64,000 nucleotides of DNA from Hyphobacterium sp. CCMP332 (GCF_014323565.1 NZ_CP058669.1:2321501-2385500); one strand, 5' to 3'; counted from the first letter of the stretch, positions 35,527 through 43,898 are shown. Notes: generated by a model not told the origin, from the sequence alone. Numbers and translations are program-made.

Positions 35527-35862
35527 TGTCTCCTTGCTTTCGGGCCTCGGTCCCTCGCGATAAACGAGGGAGCCAAGGGGTGCACACTCGCCGCCCAAAT
35601 CCTAGTTTCCCGGGAAGAGCGAGACCACTTCGCTTTAGTCTGACAGCACCTAACTATTCGAACCAACGAACCGTTCCTTGCTAAACGGGGGCCGTCCACA
35701 CATGACAGTGCCCACGTCTGTGCCAAATGTTCTGACGACGGACAGTCTTGAATTATTTGAACGGATTGCGCATCCGGTGAGGCTAGGGAACTACCTTCCC
35801 GCGCTCAAGGCGAAGTTCCTCTGACACGACCCAAACGACGCAAGGAATGGTCCGCCCCGTGT
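35527..35862. mobile_element. IS6 ends and dispersed repeats between modules
   Basis: No gene is seen here. The stretch holds, in order: a hairpin TCCCTCG/CGAGGGA after the protease stop (35551-35571), a reversed IS6-type left end (about 35586-35644, reading inward GCTGTCAGACTAAAGCG), the dispersed repeat block copy 2 (35645-35708), and another IS6-type right end with GCGAAGTTCCTCTGACACG (about 35768-35832). It marks several past insertions and deletions. Confidence 0.65.
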
Positions 35863-37881
35863 TCACCTTCCGCCTTGAGGGCAGTGGTGATTTGAGACCT
35901 GGCCATCAGGGGCAACGGTTTCACAAAAGACCGTGCCGTCAAAACGTTGGAATATTCCTGTATCGAACTGCGACTGCAGCATGGTGGCGCGGGTCAGATC
36001 CGCGCCGGCGAAGCGAGCACCGTTCAGGTTTGCCCGGGATATATCGGCGCTTGTCAGATTGGCGTTCTCCAAATTGGCATTGGTCAGGTTCGCGCCCTGG
36101 AAATTGGCTCCGGTCAAATTGCTGCCGGAAAAGTTCACGCCCTGAAGATTTCGATTGGTGAAATCATATCCGGTCAGATCCCAGCCGCTATAATTGCGAT
36201 TGGATTGATCAGCATCGCGGAACTGCGTCGGCGTGATGCAGTTATAGCTTATCACCTCGCCGTTATAGCCGGTTGTGTTGCATAGCACGGTCTCTTCATT
36301 GATGTTAAAATAAGCGATGTTCTGAACATTGGTGAGGTTGGCACCTGTCAGATCAGCGCCTTCCAACCGAGTTTCCCGCATGTCGGCGCCGGTGAAAGTC
36401 GCATTGCGAAGAATCGCACGATTGAGATTGGTGTTGGTGAGATTTGCGCCTTGGAAATTGGCCCCGGTCAAATTGCTGCCGGAAAAGTTCACGCCCTGAA
36501 GATTTCGATTGGTGAAATCATATCCGGTCAGATCCCGGCCGCTATAATTGCGATTGGATTGATCAGCATCGCGGAACTGCGTCGGCGTGATGCAGTTATA
36601 GCTTATCACCTCGCCGTTATAGCCGGTTGTGTTGCATAGCACGGTCTCTTCATTGATGTTAAAATAAGCGATGTTCTGAACATTGGTGAGGTTGGCACCT
36701 GTCAGATCAGCGCCCTCCAGCCGGGTTTCGCGCATGTCAGCACCGGTGAAAGTCGCATTGTAAAGAATCGCACGATTGAGATTGGTGTTGGTGAGGTTTG
36801 CGCCAGTGAGGTTCGCGCGACTTAGATTCGCACCCTGGAGGTCTGTTCCGGACAGATCGACTCCGGAGAGATCCGCGCCGACAAAATTGGTGCCGGTCAG
36901 GCGCGCACCCGATAAGTTGGACCCTGCGAGGACTGCGCCTTCAAAATTGAATCTTTCAAGATTGGTGCCTGTGAAGTTGGCCCGCACGGTCGTCCCAGCA
37001 AAGATATCCCTGTTCAGCTCCGCTGGAGGGCGGCAGAACACGATGTCACCAAACGCCATGTTTTCGCGCGGAGCCGCGACATAAAAACTGGCGTTGGCCG
37101 CCTCGCATCTCGCGTCGTGAATACGATTATTTTCCGCAGTTTCCGCAAACCAATTGAAAAATTCTCTGCTGATGTTTAGCTGAGCCTGGCAAGTGATCCC
37201 TTCGATGTCGTTTCTGCATTCGCCAGGGCGTCGCAGGGTGACGCGCTCAGGCGGACCAATAAAAACAGGCCCCCTAAACACATCCGTTAAGATCCCTAGT
37301 CTATTGGTGTCTCTTTCTTGGCCCCTCCCTTCTGTTGGAACGAGCGATATGCCGGAGGGTTGCGCTTCGACACCAAGCATTATGCCGGTGCGTTCCAATT
37401 CGAGACTGCGCTCATCCGCCCAGTAGCCATTGTAATAACCTGATACGTAAAGACCGTGATAGAGACAGTTTGTGAGCTCTTGTCGACTGTAGATGCGAGT
37501 CGTTCCATCCCACTCATAGATGCCGCCACCCCAGACCTCTACAGTGAAACGATATCGTGGCGGATACCCCGAAAATCCATTTGGGTTTAAAGAGCCGGGA
37601 AACCGTACGCTGTATTGGATATTGTTCAAACCTGAAAGGGCGGTAACGACGATCGTGGTCAGCCCGGTTGGCCTGATATTGCCGAGTACGTTGTTTTGCC
37701 CGTCGACAAGCTCGAATGCCTGGTCGAGCCGGTTATCAAACACCAACCTGCACTGATGGTTGGCCCAACTTGGGGCCGTTACGGTTAGCGCGACAAAAAT
37801 AGCTGTCAGAACGCAAAATACCCCCCCAAACGCTCCTAACGGCTTCCGGCGTGTTTCCTCTTGGAACAACTTGTCTCGCAT
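35863..37881 (-). CDS. Exported pentapeptide-repeat protein with internal tandem duplication
   Basis: This 672-residue protein has an N-terminal signal or anchor (FGGVFCVLTAIFVALTVTAPSWA) and a unique region to ~290 with several Cys. Pentapeptide repeats then run to the end, with the A(D/N)LXX pattern as in ANLTGANLTNTNLNRAILYN. The repeat runs are interrupted twice by an identical non-repeat insert (FNINEETVLCNTTGYNGEV and on). Pentapeptide repeats form a right-handed quadrilateral beta-helix; known members bind DNA gyrase or act as effectors. An exported one with Cys-containing inserts has no assigned role. It is bounded by IS6 ends on both sides. Confidence 0.85.
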   Translation of the reverse strand: MRDKLFQEETRRKPLGAFGGVFCVLTAIFVALTVTAPSWANHQCRLVFDNRLDQAFELVDGQNNVLGNIRPTGLTTIVVTALSGLNNIQYSVRFPGSLNPNGFSGYPPRYRFTVEVWGGGIYEWDGTTRIYSRQELTNCLYHGLYVSGYYNGYWADERSLELERTGIMLGVEAQPSGISLVPTEGRGQERDTNRLGILTDVFRGPVFIGPPERVTLRRPGECRNDIEGITCQAQLNISREFFNWFAETAENNRIHDARCEAANASFYVAAPRENMAFGDIVFCRPPAELNRDIFAGTTVRANFTGTNLERFNFEGAVLAGSNLSGARLTGTNFVGADLSGVDLSGTDLQGANLSRANLTGANLTNTNLNRAILYNATFTGADMRETRLEGADLTGANLTNVQNIAYFNINEETVLCNTTGYNGEVISYNCITPTQFRDADQSNRNYSGRDLTGYDFTNRNLQGVNFSGSNLTGANFQGANLTNTNLNRAILRNATFTGADMRETRLEGADLTGANLTNVQNIAYFNINEETVLCNTTGYNGEVISYNCITPTQFRDADQSNRNYSGWDLTGYDFTNRNLQGVNFSGSNLTGANFQGANLTNANLENANLTSADISRANLNGARFAGADLTRATMLQSQFDTGIFQRFDGTVFCETVAPDGQVSNHHCPQGGR
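36073..36799 (-). repeat. 354-bp tandem duplication inside the pentapeptide gene
   Basis: Two almost identical 354-bp units (118 codons) follow each other; for example GCTGCCGGAAAAGTTCACGC occurs at 36121 and again at 36475. Only a few base differences are visible (CCCAGCC against CCCGGCC at ~36182/36536). The frame is kept, so the protein gained one repeat block plus insert. The high identity implies a recent event. Confidence 0.92.
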
Positions 37882-38289
37882 GGTCTGCCCCCCGGCGGAT
37901 TGGCGCCTTGCTCGGGCGCAAGACCTGTTTCAGGTGTCAGGTTAGCGAGAACTCCGAGGTTTTGCCAGCTAGATGCAAATGTCGGGTGTTGTCATGTGTG
38001 GACGGCCCCCGGTGCTGTCAAACGAAAGCGAAGTCGTCTCAGTTTTCAAGGGAAACCGGAGTTCAGGCGGCAAGTTGTCGCCACTCAGCGAGCGCCGTCT
38101 GCCGCTCCCTAAGTGTTTTGGCGGTTCCCTCGCTCTAAAATGCGCACCTTGCGAGGCTAACTGACCCAAAGAGGGTTCGAAAGACTTGGAAGCTCTTGGA
38201 GGGTTTTCGAAGCCTTCTCCCAGGCTGTTGATTTATTTTATTTATTCCTGATTTCTGGCTGTCTTGAAAAGCCAAGAAAGGCATTGAAC
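37882..38289. mobile_element. IS6 left-end fragment and boundary of the mobile core
   Basis: There is no gene in this 408-bp stretch. At 37991-38010 lies the inverted dispersed unit also seen at 23945 and 35690. At 38028-38115 is an IS6-type left end, GCTGTCAAACGAAAGCG followed by sequence matching the transposase C-terminus (the codons for AEWRQLAA and stop). Beyond 38160 the sequence turns AT-rich and leads into the integrase region, where IS debris ends. Confidence 0.7.
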
Positions 38290-38526
38290 ATGAGAACTAT
38301 TCGTCAAAACCTGCACGAAATTTTTAACTACCTTAACGACCATCCCGGCGACGAAGATCAATTGCTTGGTTTCGCCGTCCAAGCCACTCACGCAGGCCTA
38401 AAAGATTGGGAGAAGGCACTCGATGTTGTCGGTAATCTCACCTCCTTTCTTCGCTGCTATCACAGTGGCGATATTGAATGCATTGCTGGCTTTTTTCAGG
38501 ACATCAGAGATGAGCAGTACTTCTAG
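38290..38526 (+). CDS. Small acidic protein of unknown function
   Basis: This 78-residue, probably all-helical protein begins MRTIRQNLHEIFNYL and ends IAGFFQDIRDEQYF. I recognise no family. AAGAAAGG lies 8 nt before the ATG at 38290. It is followed by a strong hairpin at 38541, so it is probably its own transcript. It sits just upstream of the integrase and may be a regulator or recombination helper of the element, by position only. Confidence 0.6.
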   Translation: MRTIRQNLHEIFNYLNDHPGDEDQLLGFAVQATHAGLKDWEKALDVVGNLTSFLRCYHSGDIECIAGFFQDIRDEQYF

Positions 38527-38540
38527 CTGGGATCCGACTT

Positions 38541-38568
38541 AGCGGACCGGTTTTCCTGCCGGTCCGCT
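38541..38568 (+). terminator. Hairpin terminator after the 78-residue gene
   Basis: A perfect 10-bp stem, AGCGGACCGG paired with CCGGTCCGCT, encloses an 8-nt loop, 15 bp after the stop. Only a short T-containing tail follows (TATCATTGTGATTTC), so termination may be incomplete. Confidence 0.65.
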
Positions 38569-38623
38569 TATCATTGTGATTTCAATCCCTTCAGTTAACC
38601 TGGAGGGGCATGGAGGATGAACC

Positions 38624-39793
38624 ATGCCACAGATCAAACTTACCCGTAGAAACATTGACCGGATCGAGCTGCCCCCGAGCGGTCAGCTCATATATCGCGA
38701 TACCGAACTGCCCGGCTTTGGGTTGCGCGTTGGCAAGAAATCGAGAAGCTTCTTTGTCGAGCGCCAGATCGGCCGCAAGACGATGCGCCGCACGATTGGT
38801 AACTTCCCTATCGTGACGCCGGAGCTGGCCCGTGAGGAAGCACTGGTGGTGCTTCGCCGGCTCAATGCCGGTGACGACCCGCTTGAGGAAAAGCGCAAGG
38901 AACGCACCGAGACGATCACGCTGGACGAAGCGGCTGAGGCCTTCTTCGAGGGTCGCTCACAGCTGAAGCCATTCACCGTGGACACCTATCGCCGGTCCAT
39001 CGACCTGCATTTGTCCGACTGGCGCGATCTTCCCATGCGAGAGATCACCCGTCAGATGGTCATGGAGCGCCATCAGCGGATTACGCGTCAGGTCAGCGGC
39101 GTCAGTGCCAACAATGTCATGCGGCACCTGCGGTCCATTTATAACTACACAGCGGCCGCACACGACGGGCTGGGGGCCAACCCGTGCCAAGTGTTAACCC
39201 AAGCCCGCGCCTGGGCGCGCGAGCAGCGTAGGCAATCGGTAATACCGGCCAAGCACCTGCCCGCCTGGTGGCGGGCTGTGTGGATGGAGGACGACCAGCC
39301 GCGTGACTTTATGCTGGTGGCCATCTTCACTGGCATGCGGTCCAGCGAGATCAAGCGTCTGCGCTGGGAGGACGTGGACCCCGTGGCAGAAACACTCACA
39401 GTTCCTCAAACTAAGAATGGCGACCCGCTTGTCTTGCCGCTATCGACGCAGCTTGCAGGGCTGTTCAAGGACCGCCGAGCGCGGGTTCAGGGCAGCCCGT
39501 GGGTATTCCCCGGCAAGGGCCAGAACAAGACTGGCCATATCAAGGAGGTGAAGTCCATTGTTCGCCGGGTCCGCAAGACGTCAGGCGTTCACTACTCGAT
39601 GCATGACCTTCGCCGGACCTTCATCACCATTGCGGAAGGCTTGGATATTCCCGCGTTTGCGCTCAAACGCCTTCTCAATCATCGTATCGATACCGATGTT
39701 ACGGGCGGCTACATCGTCATGGACGCTGAGCGTCTGCGCGAACCCGCACAGCGCGTTGCAGATAGAATCATGGAGTTGGTCAGTGACAGATGA
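38624..39793 (+). CDS. Tyrosine recombinase / integrase
   Basis: This 389-residue integrase is of the P4/DUF4102 type. An N-terminal arm-binding domain (RDTELPGFGLRVGKKSRSFF) is followed by a core-binding SAM-like domain (~100-185). The catalytic domain has a full active set: R239 in TGMRSSEIKRL, K264 in TKNG, H327 and R330 in HDLRRTF, H353 in LLNHR and Tyr363 in GGYIVMD. It should catalyse integration and excision at the tRNA-Thr core ATTACGAAT. GGAGG-type sequence lies upstream of the ATG. The downstream gene overlaps its end. It is 5.6 kb from the right attachment site, with replication genes between. Confidence 0.95.
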   Translation: MPQIKLTRRNIDRIELPPSGQLIYRDTELPGFGLRVGKKSRSFFVERQIGRKTMRRTIGNFPIVTPELAREEALVVLRRLNAGDDPLEEKRKERTETITLDEAAEAFFEGRSQLKPFTVDTYRRSIDLHLSDWRDLPMREITRQMVMERHQRITRQVSGVSANNVMRHLRSIYNYTAAAHDGLGANPCQVLTQARAWAREQRRQSVIPAKHLPAWWRAVWMEDDQPRDFMLVAIFTGMRSSEIKRLRWEDVDPVAETLTVPQTKNGDPLVLPLSTQLAGLFKDRRARVQGSPWVFPGKGQNKTGHIKEVKSIVRRVRKTSGVHYSMHDLRRTFITIAEGLDIPAFALKRLLNHRIDTDVTGGYIVMDAERLREPAQRVADRIMELVSDR

Positions 39794-40427
39794 TGAACCG
39801 ATCGGCGAATATCTTCCGCCGCTAACAGAGCTTCAGCATTTAGGCTTTGTGCTGGGCACCGCATTCAGGTGCCTTTCAAAAGAGGCAACCAATTCCGTCA
39901 AAGCTAATGAGGCAAAAAAGCTCCGCAGTGAAGCCAATAAATTCTATCGCATTAGAACGACACGCAAAGAGAAACCCCTCGCTCTTGTCACAAACTCTCG
40001 TCAACGCACGGCACTCAAGACCGCTATGGCAACCATGTGGCAGAATACGAACACTGATACCGAGCGAATGATGGCCTTGAAGGGTGTCGAGCGACGCCTC
40101 GGGTTCGAAGCGATAGCTAAACGCGTCTTGCCGCCGCGCTCAGAGCATCAGGAGCGCCCTTTTCAACGTGAAGGCGACGAAGGACGAAAGCTGAAGAACA
40201 ATGAAAGGGCATGGGCGGCGATATGGTTGAGCGTGAACGCGTCAGCAGACTACACCGATTTTGACCATAAGTTTGAAGCCCTACAGTCTATGGCAAAGCA
40301 GTGTTGGTCTGACGGAGTCTATTTTCTCAACCCACTGGGGGTTGATCTGTTCATCACGCCTGGAGGCCTGAAAAATCTGGCAAAAGAAGCTGTTCACGAT
40401 CTAGATGCCGCTTGCTCTTCTAAATAA
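39783..40427 (+). CDS. Unknown protein co-translated with the integrase
   Basis: This 214-residue protein has no recognisable motif; it is basic in the middle and helical (EAKKLRSEANKFYRIRTTRK, then LKGVERRLGFEAIAKRVL). The GTG at 39783 is proposed as start; it overlaps the integrase stop by 11 bp and lies after a GGAG. The frame is open further upstream inside the integrase gene, but that part does not look like protein. Genes in this place in satellite-like elements often regulate excision or copy number; that is a guess. Confidence 0.6.
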   Translation: MTDDEPIGEYLPPLTELQHLGFVLGTAFRCLSKEATNSVKANEAKKLRSEANKFYRIRTTRKEKPLALVTNSRQRTALKTAMATMWQNTNTDTERMMALKGVERRLGFEAIAKRVLPPRSEHQERPFQREGDEGRKLKNNERAWAAIWLSVNASADYTDFDHKFEALQSMAKQCWSDGVYFLNPLGVDLFITPGGLKNLAKEAVHDLDAACSSK

Positions 40428-40507
40428 GAGCCCAGTTTTTCCTATCAAGACCGCCCGGATTCATGTGCATAAAAGGATGTCTTCATTAGTTGTTTATGGA
40501 GACGCCG

Positions 40508-40723
40508 ATGCGCGAAAATACAAATATTCCTGAAACCTACGTCCCAACCCGCGATGCGGCGAAGTTTCTAGGCCTGTCCGATTCTTGCCTCGAGCGATTA
40601 CGTTGGAAGGGCGGCGGGCCACGCCACTACAAGCTGGGTAAGAACGGCCGCATCCGATACAAGTATTCCGATCTAATTGAGTGGGCAGAAGATAATAATT
40701 TCGCATACGGGAGGTCAGCCTAA
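40508..40723 (+). CDS. AlpA/MerR-like helix-turn-helix regulator
   Basis: This 71-residue protein has a MerR-like winged helix: YVPTRDAAKFLGLSDSCLERLRWKGGGPRHYKLGKNGRIRY. This is the AlpA/excisionase pattern (HTH_17) found beside integrases. GGAG lies 8 nt before the ATG at 40508. Its stop overlaps the primase ATG (TAATG), so the two are translationally coupled. It probably controls integrase expression or acts as an excision factor and may switch on replication. Confidence 0.83.
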   Translation: MRENTNIPETYVPTRDAAKFLGLSDSCLERLRWKGGGPRHYKLGKNGRIRYKYSDLIEWAEDNNFAYGRSA

Positions 40724-43032
40724 TGACTCTCCCGATCGAAGGTGGCCGGGTAACACCGGCTGCCGCCCAATTCATGCTGAGCTTGGCGAAGATGTCACGG
40801 CTCGACGCCTTCAATTTTTATACCGGCAAAGCAAAGTCCAAGTACCGAAAGATTGACGCCGAGCTATCGGAATCCACGGTCGCGGATCACCTATCCAATG
40901 CTAAACCGATCAGTGTCTTTCCGGTCATTACAGACCAGACCCGATATGCAGTGTTGGACTTTGATGACCACGACGGGACAACTGAATGGTCGGACATGGC
41001 GTCGGCGGCGAATGCCGTCGTCGAAAAGCTCACCGAAGGCGGAGTGAAGTGCTTCGCGGTTCGATCCGGTGGGGGCCGAGGCATCCATATCTGGATACCA
41101 TTCCGGAACCCACAATCGGCGCGCACTGTTCGCCGGTTCCTGACGCGAACACTCAAAGACTGTGGATTCACGGTCGGCGACCGACCCGTCAGCGATGGCC
41201 AAGTACAAGTCTTCCCGAAGTCCGATTCTCAAGGCAAGGGCGGATATGGCGGCGGTGCAATAGCACTCCCATTTGCGCGCGCAAGCGTTCCGCTCGACGC
41301 CGACTTCAATCCGTTGAACTTGGAAAGTTATGAGCCGCCCGCACTAGAATCCTTGCTCAACGATGATGTGGATGAGCCGGAAACAGTATCGCTGCCCGAT
41401 GAAGCTTCGGCTGAAACGGCACCCATGGCGCTGGGTGACGATTTGGACGAGATGCTAGATCATATTCCTGCAGATGACCGTGACGTCTGGATTCGCGTCG
41501 GTATGGCCCTGAAAGCGACCTATGGTGATCAAGCCCTTGAGACATGGGACCGTTGGTCTGCAAAGTCCGATGCATATGAGGGGGCGGAAGATTGCGAGAC
41601 AGCGTGGCGCGGACTTACGCCGACAGGATCAATCGGGTTCGGTTCCCTGGTCTACCTCGCGAAAGCTAACGGTTACGCCCCGTCAGGCGATTTGCGCTTG
41701 CTGGCAATTAACGAACGCTACGCCCGTCTGACAGTTGGCCAGACTCCAGTCGTGATTGATTTGGAGCCGGATGGCGCATCGCATGATGTTATCAACACGC
41801 TCAATGAACGCACCTTTGTGCGGCGTATGTCGGCAGAGCTCAAGTTGATGGTTTCTGAGGGCGGCAAGCCAAAACTGGTGAATATCGGTCGATATTGGCT
41901 CGATTGGCCTCAAGCTCGCCACTACACCCACGTCATCTTCGATCCATCTCGACCGCCAGGGCACAATGGAAGTGGATACAACGTCTGGCAGGGTTTTACC
42001 GTCGATCCCGCGCCGGGCGATTGTAGTCTTCTGCTTGCCCACATTCGCGACAATGTCTGTAATGGCGATGACGAAGCCTACAAGTGGGTGATGAACTGGC
42101 TAGCGCTGGCTGTGCAACGCCCCGCCGAGCCACCCGGAACCGCGCTGGTACTCAAGGGCAAGCCAGGCACGGGAAAAGGTTTCCTCGCGAACATGTTCGG
42201 ACGCCTATGGGGTATCCACTTCAAGACGGTGACGCATAAACAACACTTCACTGGTCGGTTCAATTTTCACCTATATGGGCGACGATTTATCTTCGTCGAT
42301 GAGGGTGTCTATGGCGGCGATCCACGCGAAGCTGACGTCGTCAAGGTCATGATCACCGAATCCGTGATCATCTGGGAAGAAAAATTTCGTACGCCATTTT
42401 CCGACTTCAACCGAATGGCCTTTATCATTGCCTCTAATCGCGATTCGGCAGCGCCCGTAATGGACAATGATCGCCGGTTCACCGTGTTAGAGGTCTCGGA
42501 TAGCCGGGCTAATGACCGTGCGTATTTCAGTCGCATAGCCAAACAGATGAATGACGGCGGTGACGCTGCGTTTCTCGACCTCTTGCTCAGTCGCGATATT
42601 AACGATGGGCCGAATCCGCGGCAAAATCTGCGGCGAGCAGCAGCGTTTGAGGATTACCTTGAACACGCACCGCCGGAGATTAAGGCGATACATCGCGCAT
42701 TGGATGAAGGCTGCCTACCCGGAAGCATTGAGAACCTGGAGAATACGGCCAACAGCTTCGAATTCTTTGACCAGATGCAAGCCTTCGGTGGCTACGGCGC
42801 TCGCAACACCGCCCTGACCCGTCTCGGCAAAGCCATCAAACGGTATTTGCCGTCCGTTGCGAGCAAGCAGGGGTCGGTGATGAGCGACGATCATGACAAA
42901 AGCCGGGGGCGGCCTCGGATTTATACCTTCCCGCCATTGCAAGAGGCGCGCGCCGAGTTCGCAACCAATATCGGCCACGTCATCGAGTGGCAAAACGACG
43001 CCGCGGCGTGGGAAGCAGAGCATCTTTGCTAG
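40723..43032 (+). CDS. Primase-helicase (AEP primase, PriCT-2, DUF5906-type ATPase)
   Basis: This 769-residue replication protein has three parts. Residues ~35-195 resemble archaeo-eukaryotic primase domains (LDFDDHD metal site, VRSGGGRGIHIWIPF, then VQVFPKS and GGYGGGAIALPF). Residues ~245-330 fit PriCT-2 (DEMLDHIPADDRDVWIRVGMALK). Residues ~450-640 are a superfamily 3-type/DUF5906 ATPase with Walker A GKPGTGKG (~478-485), Walker B FIFVDEG and a later ASNRD sensor. It is the kind of single replicase used by satellite phages and integrative plasmids to copy themselves from a nearby origin. A 16-bp inverted repeat directly downstream is a candidate origin. Confidence 0.88.
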   Translation: MTLPIEGGRVTPAAAQFMLSLAKMSRLDAFNFYTGKAKSKYRKIDAELSESTVADHLSNAKPISVFPVITDQTRYAVLDFDDHDGTTEWSDMASAANAVVEKLTEGGVKCFAVRSGGGRGIHIWIPFRNPQSARTVRRFLTRTLKDCGFTVGDRPVSDGQVQVFPKSDSQGKGGYGGGAIALPFARASVPLDADFNPLNLESYEPPALESLLNDDVDEPETVSLPDEASAETAPMALGDDLDEMLDHIPADDRDVWIRVGMALKATYGDQALETWDRWSAKSDAYEGAEDCETAWRGLTPTGSIGFGSLVYLAKANGYAPSGDLRLLAINERYARLTVGQTPVVIDLEPDGASHDVINTLNERTFVRRMSAELKLMVSEGGKPKLVNIGRYWLDWPQARHYTHVIFDPSRPPGHNGSGYNVWQGFTVDPAPGDCSLLLAHIRDNVCNGDDEAYKWVMNWLALAVQRPAEPPGTALVLKGKPGTGKGFLANMFGRLWGIHFKTVTHKQHFTGRFNFHLYGRRFIFVDEGVYGGDPREADVVKVMITESVIIWEEKFRTPFSDFNRMAFIIASNRDSAAPVMDNDRRFTVLEVSDSRANDRAYFSRIAKQMNDGGDAAFLDLLLSRDINDGPNPRQNLRRAAAFEDYLEHAPPEIKAIHRALDEGCLPGSIENLENTANSFEFFDQMQAFGGYGARNTALTRLGKAIKRYLPSVASKQGSVMSDDHDKSRGRPRIYTFPPLQEARAEFATNIGHVIEWQNDAAAWEAEHLC

Positions 43033-43039
43033 CAGCCCT

Positions 43040-43162
43040 ATGCACGGGTGCACGGTAAAACCACTAAATTTAATAGGGAGAACAGGTATTGTACTGCAAC
43101 ACCAATCAGTTCGGTGCCATTCCACCATTCCATATTGGCGGCCCTGCCGTGCACCCGTGCAT
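43040..43162. repeat. 16-bp inverted repeat pair, candidate replication origin
   Basis: ATGCACGGGTGCACGG (43040-43055) is a perfect inverted match of CCGTGCACCCGTGCAT (43147-43162), 91 bp apart. Each arm holds two copies of TGCACGG-like units, reminiscent of iterons. It starts 8 bp after the primase-helicase stop, where P4-like elements often keep an origin. No gene is seen between 43033 and 43372. Confidence 0.55.
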
Positions 43163-43178
43163 GGCAGGGCTTTTGTTT
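43141..43178 (+). terminator. Rho-independent terminator after the primase-helicase
   Basis: The stem GCCCTGCC pairs with GGCAGGGC, and an inner TGCAC pairs with GTGCA. A T-rich tail TTTTGTTT follows. It overlaps the right arm of the 16-bp inverted repeat, so the same sequence may serve both purposes. Confidence 0.75.
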
Positions 43179-43372
43179 GACCAAATCGTTCAGGCCGCGT
43201 CGTTTATATCACTCCTAGTTCGGGCGCAGCTGTCCGCGCCCGCGCACCTACGGCCTTCTGAGGGGGCTGAGCCGCAGATTCAGTCCCGCGGTCGTGAACG
43301 GTCCGAAAATTTCACATTAACAACTTATCGATCAGGCTTGCCTGCCCCGCCGAACCGGTCGACCCTCGGACC

Positions 43373-43891
43373 ATGTTATCGCTTCTGCTGGCAGCATTGG
43401 TTTCAACAGACCCGCCGTTCGATGTGCACCGCGTTGCGGAATCCGCGGTCTGTGTACCGGTGTCATCAACTTCCGTCGCGCCGGGCGGCGCTCTGGATCA
43501 ATTCGCCTTCTCTTTGCAATGGACCACCAGGGCCGAGGCGCTGGCCTTTCCCGATTATCCGGATGAACTGGCAGCGGTTTATCAGGAGCGCGTATTCGCA
43601 GCCTTCGGCGAATCGCCATTGTTCCGGGGCCTGGTGCTTGTGACCGGTGAGATTCCGCACCAGTGGCCGCTACAACGCCATATAGACGCCAGCGCTGGTC
43701 GCCGGTTCTCCCTTGCAGGGCACCAGCTTGCAAACGGTGCCACACTGACGGTCTATCCCGATGAAGGCGAGTTTCTGCTGACTGCGCCGCAGGATGCTCG
43801 CGACGAACCCGAGATCGGCGTTCTGATAGTCCGCGGGACCTGCGAGTTCTTCTGGTCAGAAGGCTATGGGACAGCCAGCGCCGAGCGCTGA
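43373..43891 (+). CDS. Exported protein of unknown function
   Basis: This 172-residue protein begins with a short hydrophobic leader (LSLLLAALVSTDPP), likely a signal peptide. The mature part has no motif I recognise; it has two Cys (in AVCVPV and RGTCEFF) that could pair, and a beta-rich C-terminal half. GC content and codon use are more host-like than in most island cargo. It lies between the replication region and the replacement tRNA. An island-encoded function is unknown. Confidence 0.6.
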   Translation: MLSLLLAALVSTDPPFDVHRVAESAVCVPVSSTSVAPGGALDQFAFSLQWTTRAEALAFPDYPDELAAVYQERVFAAFGESPLFRGLVLVTGEIPHQWPLQRHIDASAGRRFSLAGHQLANGATLTVYPDEGEFLLTAPQDARDEPEIGVLIVRGTCEFFWSEGYGTASAER

Positions 43892-43898
43892 TTCACGG

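Noticed and set aside
36073-36799. Minisatellite or CRISPR-like repeat
   Set aside because: The repetition is protein-coding pentapeptide repeats plus one large in-frame duplication.
20585-38010. Integron gene-cassette array
   Set aside because: Repeated sequences at module borders and single-gene modules suggested attC sites, but gene orientations are mixed, no integron integrase is seen, and the repeats match IS6 ends or unrelated short units.
43332-43745. Minus-strand frame opposite the exported protein at 43373
   Set aside because: Its composition is Arg- and Gly-rich without structure, while the plus-strand frame has a plausible signal peptide.
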